NCBI RefSeq assembly: GCF_900478135.1
Contig: NZ_LS483470.1
Span: 489,501 to 553,500, forward strand
Direction of reading: 5' to 3'
From: Leminorella richardii
GTDB lineage: Bacteria; Pseudomonadota; Gammaproteobacteria; Enterobacterales; Enterobacteriaceae
DNA length: 64,000 nucleotides
Shown here piece by piece: positions 61,207-64,000 of the stretch. Below the pieces are notes generated by a model. The model worked only from the letters and a program-made list of their open reading frames with translations. It had not been told where the DNA came from and ran no database searches. Every line of letters starts with the position of its first letter. Positions within the stretch are counted from its first letter, which is position 1. The position numbers and the translations under genes are program-made.

Positions 61207-62283
61207 ATGTCTAAAATTTTTGATTTCGTAAAACCAGGCGTAGTGACTGGTGATGATGTTCAGAAAATCTTCAGCGTTGCTAAAGAGAATAACTTCGCGC
61301 TGCCTGCGGTTAACTGCGTCGGCACTGACTCAATCAACGCTGTTCTTGAAGCAGCAGCTAAAGTTCGCGCCCCGGTTATCATTCAGTTTTCTAACGGCGG
61401 CGCACAGTTCATCGCCGGTAAAGGCATGAAGCTGGAAGGTCAAGGTGCGGCAATCGTCGGCGCTATTTCCGGTGCCAAGCACGTTCATCAAGTTGCCGAA
61501 TACTACGGCGTACCGGTTATTCTTCACACCGACCACTGCGCGAAAAAGCTGCTGCCTTGGTTAGACGGCCTGCTGGACGCCGGTGAGAAGCACTTTGCCG
61601 AAACCGGTAAGCCTCTGTTCTCTTCCCATATGATCGATCTGTCAGAAGAGTCTCTGGAAGAAAACATTGAGATTTGCAGCAAGTACCTTGCCCGCATGGC
61701 AAAAATTGGTATGACGCTGGAAATTGAACTTGGCTGCACCGGTGGTGAAGAAGACGGCGTAGACAACAGCCACCTCGATAACTCTGCGCTGTACACTCAG
61801 CCAGAAGACGTCGACTACGCCTATCAGAAGCTGAGCGCTATTAGCCCTCGCTTCACTATTGCCGCCTCTTTCGGCAACGTCCACGGTGTTTATAAGCCGG
61901 GTAACGTCAAGTTGACGCCAAAGATTCTGCACAACTCTCAGGAGTACGTGTCCAAGAAACACGGCCTGCCGCACAACAGCCTGGACTTCGTGTTCCACGG
62001 CGGTTCCGGTTCTTCTGCTGAAGAAATCAAAGAAGCAGTGGGCTACGGTGTGGTCAAAATGAATATCGATACTGACACCCAGTGGGCAACTTGGGAAGGT
62101 ATCTTGAACTACTACAAAAAGAACGAAGGCTACTTGCAGGGCCAGCTGGGCAACCCAGAGGGTGACGACAAGCCGAACAAGAAGTACTACGACCCGCGTG
62201 CCTGGCTGCGTGCTGCCCAGTCTACGATGATTGTTCGTTTAGAGCAGGCGTTTAAAGAACTGAACTGCGTAGACGTTCTCTAA
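61207..62283 (+). CDS. fbaA: Class II fructose-bisphosphate aldolase
   Basis: A 358-residue zinc aldolase matching E. coli FbaA: MSKIFDFVKPGVVTGDDVQKIF, PVILHTDHCAKKLLPWLDGLL (zinc His and catalytic Asp), EIELGCTGGEEDGVDNS, and GNVHGVYKPGNVKL, VFHGGSGSSAEEIKEAV. It splits fructose-1,6-bisphosphate. ATG at 61207 with AGGGCGAG upstream replaces the longer open frame at 61186. A long hairpin without T-run follows the stop. Confidence 0.97.
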   Translation: MSKIFDFVKPGVVTGDDVQKIFSVAKENNFALPAVNCVGTDSINAVLEAAAKVRAPVIIQFSNGGAQFIAGKGMKLEGQGAAIVGAISGAKHVHQVAEYYGVPVILHTDHCAKKLLPWLDGLLDAGEKHFAETGKPLFSSHMIDLSEESLEENIEICSKYLARMAKIGMTLEIELGCTGGEEDGVDNSHLDNSALYTQPEDVDYAYQKLSAISPRFTIAASFGNVHGVYKPGNVKLTPKILHNSQEYVSKKHGLPHNSLDFVFHGGSGSSAEEIKEAVGYGVVKMNIDTDTQWATWEGILNYYKKNEGYLQGQLGNPEGDDKPNKKYYDPRAWLRAAQSTMIVRLEQAFKELNCVDVL

Positions 62284-62290
62284 TCTACCT

Positions 62291-62328
62291 CACTGGCATT
62301 ATCGGTCTTCGATCCGGTAATGCCAGTG
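62291..62328 (+). terminator. fbaA: Long hairpin after fbaA
   Basis: CACTGGCATTA (62291-62301) pairs with TAATGCCAGTG (62318-62328), extended inward by CGG/CCG. No T-run follows, so it may be a mRNA-protecting structure as much as a terminator. Confidence 0.6.
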
Positions 62329-62472
62329 AATTAACCTTCCTGAATATTATCCAGTAAAGCTACGTTGTTAGCTTTATTTCGCACGTTCTTGTTGTCTATA
62401 TCACACTGAACCCTAACAATATATTTAAATCATATTATTTTGTTTTTGGCCTGCATCAGAGGCATCCTTAGC

Positions 62473-62525
62473 GGTGCTTAAATATGTTATAAACTCGTTG
62501 TGTAATAATTCTTGGTGCTTAAATA
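62473..62525. repeat. Direct repeats GGTGCTTAAATA upstream of the Sel1-repeat gene
   Basis: The 12-mer GGTGCTTAAATA occurs at 62473-62484 and 62514-62525, 41 bases apart (about four helical turns). Both lie within 130 bases upstream of the gene at 62603. The rest of the 319-base fbaA-Sel1 gap (62284-62602) is AT-rich and gene-free. Confidence 0.5.
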
Positions 62526-62602
62526 GTATAGGCGGAGAGTTATACTGTTGATATTTGCTTGTTGAGTAAAAGCGGTGGGTAAATCATTTTCAAGGGAATT
62601 TC

Positions 62603-63508
62603 ATGAAAAAAATAATAAAGCTATTGCTCACCGTCGGGCTCATGTCGAGTATTTTTTGTTCTGTATCTAAAGCGGATACTCAACAGCTTCAAAATAGAGC
62701 CCAGCAGGGCGATTCGGAATCTCAGTTTGAGCTTGCTAACATATATAGTAAGGGGCAGGGCATTAAGAAAGACCTGCAACTAGCTAGATTCTGGTTCGAA
62801 AAGGCTGCCATCCAAGGTGTTGTAAAAGCGCAATATAATCTTGGCCTTATGTATGAAAGAGGAGCGGGCGGCGGGAAAGATATTCAGAAGGCTCAGCGTT
62901 GGTTTGAAAAAGCAGCAGAGCAGGGGCTTGCGGAAGCACAGCTTAGCCTGGGCATGACATACTATTGGCCAGAGATCGGCATCCCCCAAGACTACTTACA
63001 GGCCAGACAGTGGTTTGAAAAAGCGGCGGAACAGGGGAATGCGCTTGCGCAGTTTGGCCTTGGGATGATGTATTTCGAAGGAGAAGGCGTTTCAAAAGAT
63101 TATTCGCAAGCTCAACAGTGGTACAGAAAGGCAGCCGAACAAGGGCTTTCGTTAGCACAGCTTAACCTTGGCTTTATGTATTATAAAGGACAGGGTGTTT
63201 CACAAGATTATTTACAAGCTAAACAGTGGATTGAAAAAGCTGCCCTACAAGAGCATGCAAGGGCACAGTCTGAGCTTGGCATTTTATACTATAAAGGACA
63301 TGGCGTTACCCAAGACTACCAGCAGGCCAAGCAGTGGTTCGAAAAAGCTATTCAGAAAGAGCATGCGGAATCCTACACACGCCTAGGCACAATGTACTAC
63401 AAAGGGCACGGTGTTCAACAAGATAGGCAGCAGGTTAGCCAGCTGTTTCAAAAAGGCTGTCAGGCAGGGGATAAGCTTGGGTGTGAAATGTTTAATGAGC
63501 TGAATTAA
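62603..63508 (+). CDS. Secreted Sel1-repeat protein
   Basis: A 301-residue protein: signal peptide (LLLTVGLMSSIFCSVSKA, cleavage near residue 24), then about seven Sel1-like repeats of 36 residues, each with the pattern A-Q-x-x-L-G-x-x-Y...G-x-G-V-x-x-D-x-x-Q-A-x-x-W-x-x-K-A-A (for example QFGLGMMYFEGEGVSKDYSQAQQWYRKAA). A few cysteines near the C-terminus (KGCQAGDKLGC) could pair. Such periplasmic solenoids are protein-binding scaffolds; no partner can be named. A terminator-like hairpin follows. Confidence 0.88.
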   Translation: MKKIIKLLLTVGLMSSIFCSVSKADTQQLQNRAQQGDSESQFELANIYSKGQGIKKDLQLARFWFEKAAIQGVVKAQYNLGLMYERGAGGGKDIQKAQRWFEKAAEQGLAEAQLSLGMTYYWPEIGIPQDYLQARQWFEKAAEQGNALAQFGLGMMYFEGEGVSKDYSQAQQWYRKAAEQGLSLAQLNLGFMYYKGQGVSQDYLQAKQWIEKAALQEHARAQSELGILYYKGHGVTQDYQQAKQWFEKAIQKEHAESYTRLGTMYYKGHGVQQDRQQVSQLFQKGCQAGDKLGCEMFNELN

Positions 63509-63587
63509 TTATTTTATTTGCAGGAATGATTCAGAGTATACGACTCGTTTATTCAGTCATAGCTATGAACCATTTGATTGAGCTAAT

Positions 63588-63632
63588 AAAAAATCCGAAA
63601 ACAAAAATGTTCTCGGATTTTTTTGTTTAGTG
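63588..63632 (+). terminator. Terminator of the Sel1-repeat gene
   Basis: ATCCGA-AAACA (about 63592-63602) pairs with TGTTC-TCGGAT (about 63609-63618), with a small bulge, followed by T7. Confidence 0.65.
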
Positions 63633-63717
63633 TCCTGCGACATTAACAGAATTTTATTGCCGCTACGACCGCCAGCCTTCCACCCGTCTCTCTGAGGCAG
63701 AACGCGTGTAGACCCTA

Positions 63718-64000
63718 TTAAAACTCGTCCTGCATAAGATAGTCGTAGGCGTACTGAGCATAAAGCTCGGCACCTGCCGCCATAGTGTCTTCATCGATGT
63801 TAAAACAGCCGTGATGGTGCGCCCAGTCGCTTCCCTTCTCAGGGTTGCCCGTGCCGACCAGCGCAAAACAGCCAGGAATATTTTCGATATAGAAGCTGAA
63901 ATCTTCTCCGCCAGTGGTGGGCTGTGCAGCAAACAGAACGTCGTCACCAAACGCTTGGCGAATGGTGGACTGTGCCAGCAGCGCGCTGCGCTCTTCGTTG
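63718..64000 (-). CDS. M20 family peptidase/amidohydrolase, 3' part only
   Basis: The stop TAA is at 63718-63720, and the minus-strand frame is open to the right edge, so the start lies outside the window. The 93 visible residues include TTGGEDFSFYIENIPGCFALVGTGNP and HHHGCFNIDEDTMAAGAELYAQYAYDYL, the C-terminal signature of M20 amidohydrolases (hippurate hydrolase, aminoacylase-type). They are zinc or cobalt dependent; substrate cannot be told from this end. Confidence 0.82.
   Translation of the reverse strand, partial: NEERSALLAQSTIRQAFGDDVLFAAQPTTGGEDFSFYIENIPGCFALVGTGNPEKGSDWAHHHGCFNIDEDTMAAGAELYAQYAYDYLMQDEF

Noticed and set aside
62700..63480. Periodic DNA similarity suggesting a repeat array or CRISPR
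   Set aside because: The 108-base period equals 36 codons and is explained by Sel1 repeats in one intact frame.

Overview
The window is a chromosomal segment of a gammaproteobacterium of the order Enterobacterales. Many encoded proteins read as close orthologues of E. coli proteins, and the order mutY-yggX-mltC, trmB-yggL, yggN, hemW-rdgB, yggU-yggT-proC-yggS-yggR, ruvX-yqgE-gshB-rsmE-sprT, metK, speA-speB, loiP, tktA, pgk-fbaA matches one E. coli neighbourhood. Several E. coli members of that block are missing here (galP, endA, epd, ansB-yggM). I suspect a lineage outside the Escherichia group, perhaps Budviciaceae, but cannot prove this from the sequence alone. No insertion sequence, prophage, CRISPR array or rRNA was seen.

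Layout. 1-9.3 kb: the end of an MFS transporter, then penicillin-binding protein 1C (pbpC) and its giant alpha-2-macroglobulin partner. 9.4-10.7 kb: a NifX-like protein with a His/Cys tail, a DUF134 regulator and a cysteine-rich small protein, with a pair of palindromes between the divergent genes. 10.7-22.8 kb: a lipopolysaccharide core island: eptC, inaA, then the waaQ-waaG-waaP-GT8-GT8-waaY-GT8-GT25-waaL operon, preceded by a JUMPstart/ops element for RfaH. The first three genes are GC-balanced and the rest AT-rich. A tRNA-Phe gene with an unusual one-base deletion follows. 23.2-26.1 kb: marC, a DUF2628 membrane protein and an NhaD-type antiporter. 26.2-32.9 kb: a LysR regulator divergent from a catabolic-looking operon (CitMHS transporter, split AtuA-type protein, two CoA-transferase subunits, thiolase).

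33-57 kb: conserved housekeeping genes for murein turnover (mltC), DNA and nucleotide repair (mutY, rdgB), tRNA/rRNA modification (trmB, rsmE), heme (hemW), proline (proC), glutathione (gshB), S-adenosylmethionine (metK) and putrescine (speA, speB). rsmE carries an apparent frameshift in a 7-base homopolymer. Lineage-specific insertions are an orphan fimbrial adhesin next to metK, a small membrane protein inside speA-speB, and cdh between rdgB and yggU. 57-64 kb: tktA (strikingly GC-rich), pgk and fbaA for central carbon flow, a Sel1-repeat secreted protein and the end of an M20 peptidase.

The most coherent themes are (i) heptose-phosphate decoration of the LPS core, with EptC, WaaP, WaaY and the kinase-like InaA collected in 9 kb, and (ii) the uncharacterised AtuA/CoA-transferase/thiolase operon, the best candidate for an undescribed pathway.
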